Of a stretch of 53,525 bases of DNA, positions 1 through 7,913 are shown in pieces. Source of the DNA: Paenibacillus taichungensis (GTDB taxonomy: Bacteria; Bacillota; Bacilli; Paenibacillales; Paenibacillaceae); NCBI RefSeq assembly GCF_003287275.1, contig NZ_QEVW01000023.1, positions 1 through 53,525 of the forward strand. The letters run 5' to 3'. Numbering within the stretch: position 1 is the stretch's first letter; each line of letters begins with the position of its first letter. A program made the translations under genes and the position numbers. The notes beneath the pieces were generated by a model. That model did not search any database and was not told the DNA's origin. It saw only the letters and a program-made list of their open reading frames with translations.

Positions 1-71
1 AGTTTTCAAAGATCAAACTTGATAATTTTCTTGCTTTTTCGTCACCATTTTCTCTCAGCGGCGACTTTTAT

Positions 72-101
72 AATATACCATACTTCGTTTGTTTCAGTCA
101 A
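72..101 (-). promoter_or_regulatory. rRNA operon promoter (sigma-A type)
   Basis: Read on the minus strand, TTGACT (96-101) is followed after 18 bp by TATATT (72-77). The downstream leader, at the left edge, contains TTGATCTTTGAAAACT, a motif typical of Bacillus/Paenibacillus 16S rRNA leaders. The 16S gene itself would lie left of the window. A weaker second promoter may be present upstream (TTGACG 150-155, TACGAA 128-133, 16 bp). The position just beyond bofA matches the rrnA operon of B. subtilis. Confidence 0.65.
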
Positions 102-220
102 GCTTTTTTTGAAATTCTTTTTTCAAGTTCGTATCGAACTCAATCATTTCGTCAAAAGCATTTAACCAAGCAAGCAAAGCAACGAGATATAATGTACCAT
201 ATAAATATAGAAGGAGTCAA

Positions 221-490
221 CTACCCAAATAAAGAAATTTTCAAACCCAATAATAAACCAACACCCGGCAATCCCAGAATGCTTACAGTACCTATTGTGG
301 CAGGGTTCAGTGGAATGTGAGTTCCGGTGATCCAACCTGAATAATTAACAACATATATCCCCACCGCAGCCAGTACGAGATGAATCCCCAATGATGTAAA
401 AAAGGATAGCCCAATTCTTTTTCTAAATAAGATGATTATCAGTCCTAGTAACGACACAACAAGCACACTACCTAAAATAAGACTCTTCAT
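221..490 (-). CDS. bofA: Pro-sigma-K processing inhibitor BofA family protein
   Basis: Small integral membrane protein of 89 residues. In Bacillus, BofA sits in the mother-cell membrane round the forespore and holds the SpoIVFB protease inactive until sigma-K processing is signalled. Two hydrophobic segments are visible (about residues 3-21 and 29-50). They are followed by the conserved tail HIPLNPATIGTVSILGLPG, which matches the family's HxPxN...LGxPG signature. The ATG at 490 is preferred over one ten codons upstream because GGAGG (501-505) lies 10 nt before it. It is the last gene of the recR-yaaL-bofA group, before the rRNA promoter, as in B. subtilis. Family assignment is firm; function is taken from the family. 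Confidence 0.88.
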   Translation of the reverse strand: MKSLILGSVLVVSLLGLIIILFRKRIGLSFFTSLGIHLVLAAVGIYVVNYSGWITGTHIPLNPATIGTVSILGLPGVGLLLGLKISLFG

Positions 491-528
491 ACTTTCAACA
501 CCTCCATAATTGATTGTCACACCTCCAC

Positions 529-801
529 CTACATGCTCACTCCCCGATCACCTATAACTGCCTTATTAATCCCTACACGTTTAGCTCGCTTCAAGTGAAT
601 CTGATATTTACGCTCCGCCGCCTCCAGCACATAGATTGCATAATCGATCTCATCCTGCCCCTGCGCCTCTTCAAACTGTCTAACAGCCCGTTCCCACTCC
701 GCCTTGGCTTTCTGTATATCTGAATAAATCTGGTCCTCTTCCATCTCCTTTAACATTCTTTCACGTTTCTCCACCGATCTTCCATTTCGCCATGTAAACA
801 T
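529..801 (-). CDS. yaaL: YaaL/DUF2508 family protein
   Basis: A 90-residue, highly charged, mostly helical protein with no membrane segment or known catalytic motif. Acidic and basic residues alternate through the middle (KAKAEWERAVRQFEEA), and a paired stretch YAIYVLEAAERKYQIHLKRA follows. It lies between recR and bofA on the same strand, exactly where yaaL is found in Bacillus, and size and composition fit. GGAAGGGG precedes the ATG at 801 at normal distance. The function of the family is unknown; synteny is the main support for the name. Confidence 0.82.
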   Translation of the reverse strand: MFTWRNGRSVEKRERMLKEMEEDQIYSDIQKAKAEWERAVRQFEEAQGQDEIDYAIYVLEAAERKYQIHLKRAKRVGINKAVIGDRGVSM

Positions 802-987
802 AAGCCATCCCCTTCCTGATCAGCACAGCATATTCTCATACATATCGGGGAAAGGACAAACTTAGAACTGAGCTATATAATTTATTGAATCGTTATTCTA
901 ATCTCAAAGAATTCTATGAATTTATAACCAGACTTCAGTAAAAACGAGAGACTTCACATTTAAGCAACGTTAGAAAGGGGATAAAAC

Positions 988-1014
988 AAAAAAAGAGAGC
1001 CTGATAGGCCCTCT
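988..1014 (-). terminator. Intrinsic terminator downstream of recR
   Basis: On the minus strand AGAGGGCC-TATC-AGGCTCTCT is followed by a run of T. It would end transcripts arriving from dnaX-yaaK-recR before yaaL. Confidence 0.8.
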
Positions 1015-1095
1015 AAGTAATCCAAACTCATCTATTCTTTTCTTTTAGGAAAAAATTCATTATAGACACATGCTCTTATTCAGAAACACGCATTG

Positions 1096-1695
1096 CTATC
1101 TCATCTCTCTGCGCCCTTCCAGCGCCTTCGAAAGAGTCACTTCATCCGCATACTCCAGGTCGCCCCCAACAGGCAATCCATGAGCAATCCGAGTCACCGA
1201 GATCTCGAACGGACGGACCAGACGGGAAATATACATCGCCGTGGCCTCACCTTCGATATTCGGATTTGTAGCCAGAATCAGTTCTTTTACACGCTCATCG
1301 CTCAAACGGGTCAAAAGTTCCTTCAGACGGATATCATCCGGACCTATTCCCTCCATAGGAGAGATCGCACCCTGCAGCACATGATAGTATCCGTCAAATT
1401 CCTTGGTACGCTCCATAGCCACCAAATCTTTGGAATCCTGAACTACACAGATTACGGAGACATCCCTGGATTTATCCTGACAGATTCGACACGGGTCAGT
1501 ATCCGTAATATTACAACACACCGAACAGTAATGAAGATTCCGCTTCACACTGACGAGTGCTTTGGCAAAATCAATAACGTCATCTTCCTTCATGTTAAGC
1601 ACATGAAAAGCTAGTCGCGCCGCAGTCTTGGGGCCAACACCCGGCAAACGGGTGAAGGCGTCAATCAGCTTCGCTATCGGTTCGGGATAATACAA
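1096..1695 (-). CDS. recR: Recombination mediator RecR
   Basis: A 199-residue RecR, which with RecF/RecO loads RecA on gapped DNA during repair. Domains in order: helix-hairpin-helix at 17-29 (LPGVGPKTAARLA), a four-cysteine zinc site (C57, C60, C69, C72), and a Toprim domain starting around SVICVVQDSKD and containing LATNPNIEGEATA. Length is normal for the family. The start is TTG (1693-1695), with AAAGGAG 10 nt upstream and the usual MYYPEPI N-terminus. The gene follows yaaK by 34 nt in the conserved dnaX-yaaK-recR arrangement, so the three are probably one operon. Confidence 0.96.
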   Translation of the reverse strand: MYYPEPIAKLIDAFTRLPGVGPKTAARLAFHVLNMKEDDVIDFAKALVSVKRNLHYCSVCCNITDTDPCRICQDKSRDVSVICVVQDSKDLVAMERTKEFDGYYHVLQGAISPMEGIGPDDIRLKELLTRLSDERVKELILATNPNIEGEATAMYISRLVRPFEISVTRIAHGLPVGGDLEYADEVTLSKALEGRREMR

Positions 1696-1729
1696 TCGAT
1701 TGCGTCTCCTTTGATAGGATCAATTTAAA

Positions 1730-2041
1730 TTAAAATAATCCCGGAATTTTCATGCCACCTGTGAATTTACCCATATCCTGGTTCGCAATTTCATCAGCTT
1801 TGGTCATTGCATCATTGACTGCTGTCATAACCAGATCCTGCAGCATTTCTACATCTTCTGGATCAACCGCTTCTGGCTTGATAGTGATAGCCAGCAATTT
1901 CTTATGTCCATTAACTTCAGCAGTTACAACACCGCCACCAGAAGTACCTTGGACTGTTTTGTCCGCCAGCTCCTCCTGTGCCTTCAGCATTTGCTCCTGC
2001 ATTTTCTTCACTTGTTTCATCATTTGGTTCATGTTGTTCAT
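1730..2041 (-). CDS. yaaK: YbaB/EbfC family nucleoid-associated DNA-binding protein
   Basis: A 103-residue nucleoid-associated protein of the YbaB/EbfC family, which binds DNA as a dimer of tweezer-like subunits. The N-terminal helix is rich in Met, Gln and Lys (NQMMKQVKKMQEQMLKAQEE), followed by the conserved VQGTSGGGVVTAEVNGHKKL strand region and VDPEDVEMLQDLVMTAVNDA. AAAGGAG stands 10 nt before the ATG. It lies 48 nt downstream of dnaX and 34 nt upstream of recR. This gene order is conserved in many bacteria and suggests a role tied to replication or repair. Confidence 0.94.
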   Translation of the reverse strand: MNNMNQMMKQVKKMQEQMLKAQEELADKTVQGTSGGGVVTAEVNGHKKLLAITIKPEAVDPEDVEMLQDLVMTAVNDAMTKADEIANQDMGKFTGGMKIPGLF

Positions 2042-2089
2042 GATTATTCATCTCCTTTGGTATAGTTATCGCGCCAGGCGCATGTATAT

Positions 2090-3850
2090 CTATTCTTTGA
2101 TCACTACAAGATCCTCACCAAAGAGCTGGATGGCTTCATCAATCCAAGGCTGCTTGTTGCCTGAACCGCCGTCTTCATGCTCAGGTTCAAGCTTAAAGTC
2201 CTCCTTTGGCGTTTCAGTAGCTCCTTCCATCGCTCCAGTCCAATCTTTGAGCATCATCGTCACAAGACGAGCTGAACGTCCAAGCTGTTCAGACAGCACC
2301 CGTTCAATCACTTCGCGATTAGCCTGCTTCTCCGTAGTTTCACGGTGGATGTTGTTCTTAAACGCCACCAGAACATTGTCTTCCAGCAACGATACCGGTT
2401 CACCATCCATAAACCAGGCGTGAACAGTTACTTTCTCTTCTTTGACGCGCTGCAGGATCTGCCCCCACTTCTTGCTGACCTCCGCAAACTCAGGCGATCC
2501 CTTACGCGCAACGTACTGATCAAGCTGTGCAGGCAGCTTCGCTGGCGAATTGCCTCTCGACACCGGAGCTCGTGTTGCCGGGCGTGAAGGAGCACTTGAT
2601 GCAGCCTCCCCACCAGACAAACCACCCTTAAGCGCGCGATCCAGCTTTTTCTCCAGTTCAGCAAGCTGTTGCTTCAGTCGGTTGATCTCCCCACCATCCG
2701 CTGGTGTGGTTACAGCAGGAGCCGCACCAACTGTACCCGCCATCTGACCCGATGACGCCCCTTGAGCAGGAATACTGCACAGTTTAAGAAGAGCTACTTC
2801 AAACAGCGTCTGCGGCTGTACTGCATATTTCATTTCACTCTGGTACCGATTAAGGGTATCAATCATCTGGAACAGCTGTTCCTTGGTGAATGATTCCGCC
2901 ATATCACGGAACGACTCGGGATTAAGCACCCGATCCGTCAGTTTATCTGCATCCGGCACCATCTTAATCATAAGCAAATCACGGAAATAATAAAGCAAAT
3001 TTTCCATGCACTTGTCCGCACTCTTACCTTCATGCATGAACCCTTCGATCATTTGCAAGATATGACCTACATCGCCTTTGAGCAGAGAAGCAGCCAACTT
3101 TGCAAACTGTTCGGAAGGAATGCCTCCGGTCATATCCATAACCTGCTGATAGGTTACCTTTCCATCTGTAAAGGAAGAGATCTGATCCAGGACACTAAGC
3201 GCGTCCCTCATTCCTCCGTCAGACAAGCGGGCGATATACTGGAGCGCATCCTGATCGGCTTCCATGCCTTCCTGTTCACAAATCAGCGTAAGTCGTGCTG
3301 TCTGTTCTTCCAGGGACACCCGGCGAAAATCAAATCGCTGACAGCGCGAAATAATCGTTGCCGGAAGACGATGGGGTTCTGTTGTTGCCAAAATAAACAT
3401 CACATGTGGCGGAGGCTCTTCCAATGTTTTGAGCAGCGCATTGAATGCCTCTGTCGTCAGCATGTGCACTTCGTCAATAATATACACTTTCTGCCGGACT
3501 TCAGTCGGGGCGTATTTCACCTTTTCCCGAAGATCGCGGATTTCTTCAACGCCACGGTTGGATGCAGCATCAATTTCCTGCACATCCATCACAGCGCCAG
3601 TCGTAATCCTGCGGCAAGCTTCACATTCGTTACAAGGCTCAGGCGCAGGCCCGCGTTCGCAGTTTACAGCTTTGGCCAAAATCTTGGCGGCACTCGTCTT
3701 CCCTGTTCCTCTGGGCCCGCTAAACAAGTAGGCATGGGAAGTCCGCTGTTCACGTATCGCGTTCTGCAAGGTCTGAATAATATGCTGTTGTCCCACCATA
3801 TCTTGAAACGACTGGGGACGCCAAGCCCGGTATAACGCGATATGCTCCAT
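2090..3850 (-). CDS. dnaX: DNA polymerase III subunits gamma/tau
   Basis: Clamp-loader ATPase that loads the sliding clamp and links polymerase and helicase. Walker A is GPRGTGKTS at 45-53. Zinc-binding cysteines are C64, C73, C76 and C79. Walker B with DEVH lies near 125-130, and the SRC sensor (ISRCQRF) near 166. After about residue 370 comes a variable linker with a coiled coil (LKQQLAELEKKLDRALKGG), then a tau-like C-terminal domain. The 586 residues match the single long product of Firmicutes. The ATG at 3850 is preceded by GGAAGGAAGG. It is the first gene of the dnaX-yaaK-recR operon and follows its own sigma-A promoter. Confidence 0.97.
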   Translation of the reverse strand: MEHIALYRAWRPQSFQDMVGQQHIIQTLQNAIREQRTSHAYLFSGPRGTGKTSAAKILAKAVNCERGPAPEPCNECEACRRITTGAVMDVQEIDAASNRGVEEIRDLREKVKYAPTEVRQKVYIIDEVHMLTTEAFNALLKTLEEPPPHVMFILATTEPHRLPATIISRCQRFDFRRVSLEEQTARLTLICEQEGMEADQDALQYIARLSDGGMRDALSVLDQISSFTDGKVTYQQVMDMTGGIPSEQFAKLAASLLKGDVGHILQMIEGFMHEGKSADKCMENLLYYFRDLLMIKMVPDADKLTDRVLNPESFRDMAESFTKEQLFQMIDTLNRYQSEMKYAVQPQTLFEVALLKLCSIPAQGASSGQMAGTVGAAPAVTTPADGGEINRLKQQLAELEKKLDRALKGGLSGGEAASSAPSRPATRAPVSRGNSPAKLPAQLDQYVARKGSPEFAEVSKKWGQILQRVKEEKVTVHAWFMDGEPVSLLEDNVLVAFKNNIHRETTEKQANREVIERVLSEQLGRSARLVTMMLKDWTGAMEGATETPKEDFKLEPEHEDGGSGNKQPWIDEAIQLFGEDLVVIKE

Positions 3851-3900
3851 GATGCGTTACCTTCCTTCCACTTCGCATTCGAGTCCTTTGTCGTTCCCCC

Positions 3901-3928
3901 ATTATACTATATTCCGGGGTGAATCCAA
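3901..3928 (-). promoter_or_regulatory. dnaX promoter (sigma-A type)
   Basis: Minus strand TTGGAT (3923-3928), 16 bp spacer, perfect TATAAT (3901-3906), about 50 nt upstream of the dnaX start and downstream of the SRP RNA terminator. Confidence 0.6.
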
Positions 3929-3968
3929 ACTTTATCTGACTCATCATACGTGGTTTTTTTAGACATAT

Positions 3969-4005
3969 CAAAAAGACCTCTGCATACATACAACTGCAAA
4001 GGTCT
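3969..4005 (-). terminator. SRP RNA terminator
   Basis: Minus strand AGACCTTTGCA / TGCAGAGGTCT forms an 11-bp stem (one G-U pair) followed by TTTTT, starting about 18 nt after the end of the SRP RNA. Confidence 0.85.
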
Positions 4006-4023
4006 CTACATTTAAATGGTAAG

Positions 4024-4291
4024 CCGTGCACCTGCTATCGATATTTGCGATCCAAGCGGCACCCCTTAACAACAGCTCGGGCTAGGCGACCCTCCGGCAC
4101 AAGAGTGATCTCACTTATGGCTGCTTCCTTCCGGACCTGACCAGGTTCATGAGTACTCATTGCGGAGGACCCAACCGTCAACACCACGTTAAGGGACCAA
4201 ACCTCACATCGACAAAACCTCTAGCAGGAATTCAACCTCGCTGTAGCGGATTGCGAGTTACAGGGCACCGCTACCTCCCCATCTAGCACGG
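4024..4291 (-). ncRNA. scr: Signal recognition particle RNA (scRNA, long Bacillus type)
   Basis: The apical loop of SRP RNA is present on the minus strand: GGTCCGGAAGGAAGCAGCC within 4119-4142. The ends pair (CCGTGC at 4286-4291 with GCACGG at 4024-4029), giving about 268 nt. This is the long form with an Alu domain found in Bacillus. The RNA binds Ffh and targets membrane and secreted proteins. A promoter and a terminator flank it, and dnaX lies next on the same strand, as in B. subtilis. Exact ends are inferred from base pairing. Confidence 0.93.
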
Positions 4292-4299
4292 TAAGAAAT

Positions 4300-4328
4300 A
4301 GTATAACTTAAGGTTGTCTAAATTGCAA
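4300..4328 (-). promoter_or_regulatory. SRP RNA promoter (sigma-A type)
   Basis: Minus strand TTGCAA (4323-4328), 17 bp spacer, TATACT (4300-4305), placing the start a few nucleotides before the predicted 5' end of the SRP RNA. Confidence 0.75.
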
Positions 4329-4370
4329 CCAGAGCAAAAAGGGCAGTGATATAATCACGCGAGAATATAT

Positions 4371-4396
4371 AAAAACCCCTGCCGGAACGGCAGAGG
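4371..4396 (-). terminator. rpmE terminator
   Basis: Minus strand CCTCTGCCG-TTC-CGGCAGGGG followed by TTTTT, 45 nt after the rpmE stop codon. Confidence 0.88.
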
Positions 4397-4440
4397 TGAT
4401 TTGGATGTAATAGTCAGACAATCCCCAGGGAATTGCTGAA

Positions 4441-4638
4441 TTAGATTCCGTATTTTTTCTTGAAACGATCAACACGGCCGCCAGCATCGATAAACTTCTG
4501 TTTACCGGTGAAGAACGGGTGGCACGCGGAGCAAATCTCTACACGAAGTCCGTCTTTAACCGAACCAGTCTCAAAAGTATTCCCGCAAGCGCAAGATACT
4601 TGACCAATCGTGTATTTAGGATGAATTGCTGCTTTCAT
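4441..4638 (-). CDS. rpmE: 50S ribosomal protein L31 (zinc-binding form)
   Basis: A 65-residue L31 of the large ribosomal subunit. The cysteine pairs C16 and C18 (SCACGN) and C36 and C39 (CSACH) mark the zinc-containing C+ form rather than the zinc-independent YtiA type. The N-terminus MKAAIHPKYTIGQVSCACGN is standard. An AAAGGTAA-type ribosome site precedes the ATG. In B. subtilis rpmE follows rho directly; here a radical SAM gene lies between them, and a strong terminator follows rpmE. Confidence 0.96.
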   Translation of the reverse strand: MKAAIHPKYTIGQVSCACGNTFETGSVKDGLRVEICSACHPFFTGKQKFIDAGGRVDRFKKKYGI

Positions 4639-4741
4639 TACCTTTCACCTCTTTCCGCCCTGAGCCTCAAGCGGACCCAGAGTAAATGGCACAACATCGA
4701 AGATTATAACACGGCCTAATGCCGGTTGCAATCCATTATTG

Positions 4742-6016
4742 TCATGAGGTGATCAGACGTTTGGGACGTGCCATCCCAGCTGGCGGAACGTGCGTATAGG
4801 AGCCTATAACGACATCGGGCAGCTCTTCCTCAAAGATCTCAATCATTTGCTTCATGCCCAAAATATCACCTTGTGCTGGAGGAATCAATTCCAGATAGCT
4901 CTCCGGGTCTATATTAAGGTTACGCATTTGAATAAGACGCAAATCGGTTCTGCGAGCAAACTCAATCATCGCTTCAATCTCTTCCTCACGATCCGTTACT
5001 CCCGGGAAGATCAAATAGTTAATCGACGTATATACACCCTGAGAAGCAGCGTATTTCATCGATTTTTCTACATTGGCCAGTGTATATCCGCGAGGTTTAT
5101 AGTATGCATTATAGTGGTCATCCAGAGCGCTGATTGTACTTACACGCATTAGATCAAGCCCTGCATCAACAATACCTCTCATGTGATCATTCAAACCAGC
5201 ATTGGTGTTAATGTTGATATATCCCATGTCCGTAATGGAACGCACTTCGCGGATGGCTTCAATAATCAACTTGGCCTGTGTGGAAGGCTCTCCTTCACAA
5301 CCTTGGCCAAAGCTGATAATCGATTCCGGCGTTTTCAAGTGCTCCAGCATGACTTCAACGATTTCGTCCACACGCGGACGGAAATTCATCCGGGTCTGTG
5401 GGGAAACGAAGCCACTATCATCCGGTTGCTCTGAAATACATCCAAAACAACCTGCATTGCAGGAATAGGATACGGGAACTCCGCCTTCCCAACGATTCAG
5501 GAAGGTGTTGGATGAAGTCAGACATTCATATCCGAGCGCACAATTGGACAAATGGGTATAGAGACGATTTTCGGGATACTGCTTCGTTAAACGTTTAACA
5601 CCCGCACGTACGTCATCCCGATCACAGTTCAGCGGATTCCATTGATCTGGATGATCCGACATCCGGGCAGTGACGTAAAACTGACCATCTTTCCACACAA
5701 CAGCCGAGTAACCGAACAAGGGCAGTTTGTACTCCTTATCGGTTTTTACATACCCGGGCAGACACAACCGAGTGAATCCTTGCGGAAGCAAAGCCCCAAC
5801 CGCCTGTGTATCACTAGGCATTGGCAGCATTTCGCCAGTTTCCGGGTCCATACCAATTGGACGTGTACTCGGCAGTCCAACCAGCGTTGCACCTTCCGGT
5901 AAAGGAATCAGCTCATCCTCCATAATTTCGACGATCATATCTCCACTGCGGGCAAGCCCGTACAGGGATGGGTGATCAAATACATTACCTTTTTCATCTG
6001 CGTATACTAAATACAT
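4742..6016 (-). CDS. Uncharacterised radical SAM protein
   Basis: A 424-residue protein with the radical SAM cluster motif CNAGCFGC (C-x3-C-x2-C) near residue 188, which would bind a 4Fe-4S cluster and cleave S-adenosylmethionine. Further family features are FGQGCEGEPS in the position of the SAM-contacting strand, and ININTNAGL and INYLIFPGVTD later in the barrel. About 170 residues precede the motif and form a separate N-terminal region (MYLVYADEKGNVFDHPSLYG...). No SPASM-like cysteine cluster follows, so its substrate cannot be guessed. GAGGAG precedes the ATG at 6016. It lies about 100 nt after rho and about 100 nt before rpmE on the same strand. Confidence 0.85.
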   Translation of the reverse strand: MYLVYADEKGNVFDHPSLYGLARSGDMIVEIMEDELIPLPEGATLVGLPSTRPIGMDPETGEMLPMPSDTQAVGALLPQGFTRLCLPGYVKTDKEYKLPLFGYSAVVWKDGQFYVTARMSDHPDQWNPLNCDRDDVRAGVKRLTKQYPENRLYTHLSNCALGYECLTSSNTFLNRWEGGVPVSYSCNAGCFGCISEQPDDSGFVSPQTRMNFRPRVDEIVEVMLEHLKTPESIISFGQGCEGEPSTQAKLIIEAIREVRSITDMGYININTNAGLNDHMRGIVDAGLDLMRVSTISALDDHYNAYYKPRGYTLANVEKSMKYAASQGVYTSINYLIFPGVTDREEEIEAMIEFARRTDLRLIQMRNLNIDPESYLELIPPAQGDILGMKQMIEIFEEELPDVVIGSYTHVPPAGMARPKRLITS

Positions 6017-6117
6017 GATGTTCTCCTCACATCTAATGGGTTAAAGCCAAACGACGAGTATATTGTTAATTTCCAGCAGCAACGCTGCAAAATTCGAGTT
6101 AAATCAATGACGTAATA

Positions 6118-7443
6118 CTAGGTAGTTGTACCGGACGCCGCAGTCTGTCTTGGCGAGCGCCGAGTCGTAGTCGAACCGGAGTTGCTGGTCGGACTGCTGC
6201 CCGCTGTATCAAACGCCGCTAGGAACTCAGCATTCGTTTTGCTATTACGCAGTTTCTTCAAGAAACCTTCGACAAAGTCGTGGGAATCGTTCATGTTTTT
6301 ACGAATCGCCCAGATTGTATCAAGTTCTTCCTTGCTCAGCAACACTTCTTCGCGACGTGTACCGGAACGACGAATGTCGATAGCCGGGAAAATACGACGC
6401 TCGGCCAGCTTACGATCCAGGTGAAGCTCCATATTGCCCGTACCTTTAAACTCTTCATAAATGATATCATCCATACGTGATCCCGTATCAATCAAAGCTG
6501 TAGCCAGGATCGTCAGACTTCCACCCTCTTCTACATTCCGTGCAGAACCGAAGAAACGTTTCGGACGATGGAACGCTGCCGGGTCAATACCGCCACTAAG
6601 TGTCCGTCCGGACGGTGGGATGACCAGGTTATATGCACGAGCAAGACGCGTAATGCTATCCAGCAAAATAACAACATCTTTTTTCGCTTCAACCAGACGG
6701 AGCGCACGTTCCAGCACCAATTCCGCAACTTTGATATGGTTTTCTGGCAGCTCATCGAACGTAGAAGCCACAACTTCCCCTTTTACCGAACGCGACATAT
6801 CCGTAACTTCTTCCGGACGTTCATCAATCAACAGGACAAATAGTTCAATTTCTGGGTTGTTGGTCGAGATGCTGTTGGCGATTTCTTTGAGGAGAAGTGT
6901 TTTACCCGCTTTGGGAGGTGCTACGATCAATCCGCGCTGTCCCAGTCCTACCGGGGCGAGCACATCCATAATGCGTGTGGACAAATGGTTGGGGGATGTT
7001 TCGAGAACCAGTTTCTTCTGCGGGTACAATGGGGTTAATGCCGGGAAGTGAAGTCTTTCCGCAGCTGCCGATGGATTCTCACCATTTACAGCGTTGACTT
7101 GCAGCAAACCGAAGTATCGCTCGTTTTCTTTAGGTGTTCTACACTTACCCGATACGAGGTCACCTGTTCTTAGGTCAAACTTGCGAATCTGTGAGGCTGA
7201 GATGTAGATATCTTCCGTACTTGGCAGGTAATTGATCGGACGAAGGAATCCGTAGCCTTCTGGTAGAATTTCGAGCACACCCTGCATGAACATCAACCCA
7301 CTCTGTTCGGCTTGTGCACGTAATATGGCGAAGATCAATTCTTTCTTTTTTAAAGTGCCGTAGTAGGGAATTTGATATTTTTTGGCCAGTTTGTAGAGGT
7401 CCGTTAGTTTCATTTCTTCCAAATCGGAAATTTGTAGATCCAT
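6118..7443 (-). CDS. rho: Transcription termination factor Rho
   Basis: Hexameric RNA-dependent ATPase that ends transcription. Domains in order: N-terminal Rho helical region (LEEMKLTDLYKLAKKYQIPY), a cold-shock-type RNA-binding fold (EGYGFLRP...), and the ATPase core with Walker A PPKAGKTLLLKEI and the LLIDERPEEVTDM and Q/R-loop regions. The 441 residues include an unusual C-terminal tail after AEFLAAFD that is rich in Ser, Thr, Gly and Arg and looks disordered. The start is ATG at 7443 with AGGTGG upstream. A long (about 100-nt) leader and a promoter candidate at 7543-7572 precede it. It belongs to the conserved murA-rho-rpmE neighbourhood. Confidence 0.96.
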   Translation of the reverse strand: MDLQISDLEEMKLTDLYKLAKKYQIPYYGTLKKKELIFAILRAQAEQSGLMFMQGVLEILPEGYGFLRPINYLPSTEDIYISASQIRKFDLRTGDLVSGKCRTPKENERYFGLLQVNAVNGENPSAAAERLHFPALTPLYPQKKLVLETSPNHLSTRIMDVLAPVGLGQRGLIVAPPKAGKTLLLKEIANSISTNNPEIELFVLLIDERPEEVTDMSRSVKGEVVASTFDELPENHIKVAELVLERALRLVEAKKDVVILLDSITRLARAYNLVIPPSGRTLSGGIDPAAFHRPKRFFGSARNVEEGGSLTILATALIDTGSRMDDIIYEEFKGTGNMELHLDRKLAERRIFPAIDIRRSGTRREEVLLSKEELDTIWAIRKNMNDSHDFVEGFLKKLRNSKTNAEFLAAFDTAGSSPTSNSGSTTTRRSPRQTAASGTTT

Positions 7444-7542
7444 ATAATAACCACCTATTCAATTAATAAGTCCGTGAAATGGATAGTTTCGCTTGATGTT
7501 CCGGCTATAAGAGCAGCATCGTTCTGCATTTCTCTTCTGTCC

Positions 7543-7572
7543 ATTGTACGGAATGTAACCGTTATAATGCAA
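7543..7572 (-). promoter_or_regulatory. Candidate rho promoter
   Basis: Minus strand TTGCAT (7567-7572), 18 bp, TACAAT (7543-7548), about 100 nt before the rho ATG. The 470-bp murA-rho interval otherwise holds only the murA terminator; no convincing gene was found in it. Confidence 0.5.
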
Positions 7573-7755
7573 ATACTTGTCTTTGAGTGTAAGTTTCCGG
7601 GCGGGATAGCCAACTTTCGGCAAGATCCGCTAGTGAGTGAACACGAATACATGAGGCGTTCGATCCGGGCAGACCGGCTATGGAGCGCAGTTCAAACAAA
7701 ACCGGGGTTTGGGGAAAAGGAAATGATGTTCTTAAAGCCATATGAAGACTGACTC

Positions 7756-7812
7756 AAAAAAAGACCCTCCGGTAAAGGAAACAGGAACATTTCGTCTTAT
7801 CCCGGAGAGACT
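7756..7812 (-). terminator. murA terminator
   Basis: Minus strand AGTCTCTCCGG ... CCGGAGGGTCT with a long loop, followed by seven T. It separates murA from rho. Confidence 0.75.
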
Positions 7813-7913
7813 GAAGAACTCTATTAAAACAGGTTTACCCAATTACTGAAAGGATATGCAGTTCTGTCAAAATAATCACTTTAATGCCGTAAAAATCGTC
7901 ATGCAGTACATAA

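Noticed and set aside
7474..7752. A 92-codon plus-strand frame in the murA-rho interval
   Set aside because: No ribosome site and antisense to the probable rho leader and promoter.
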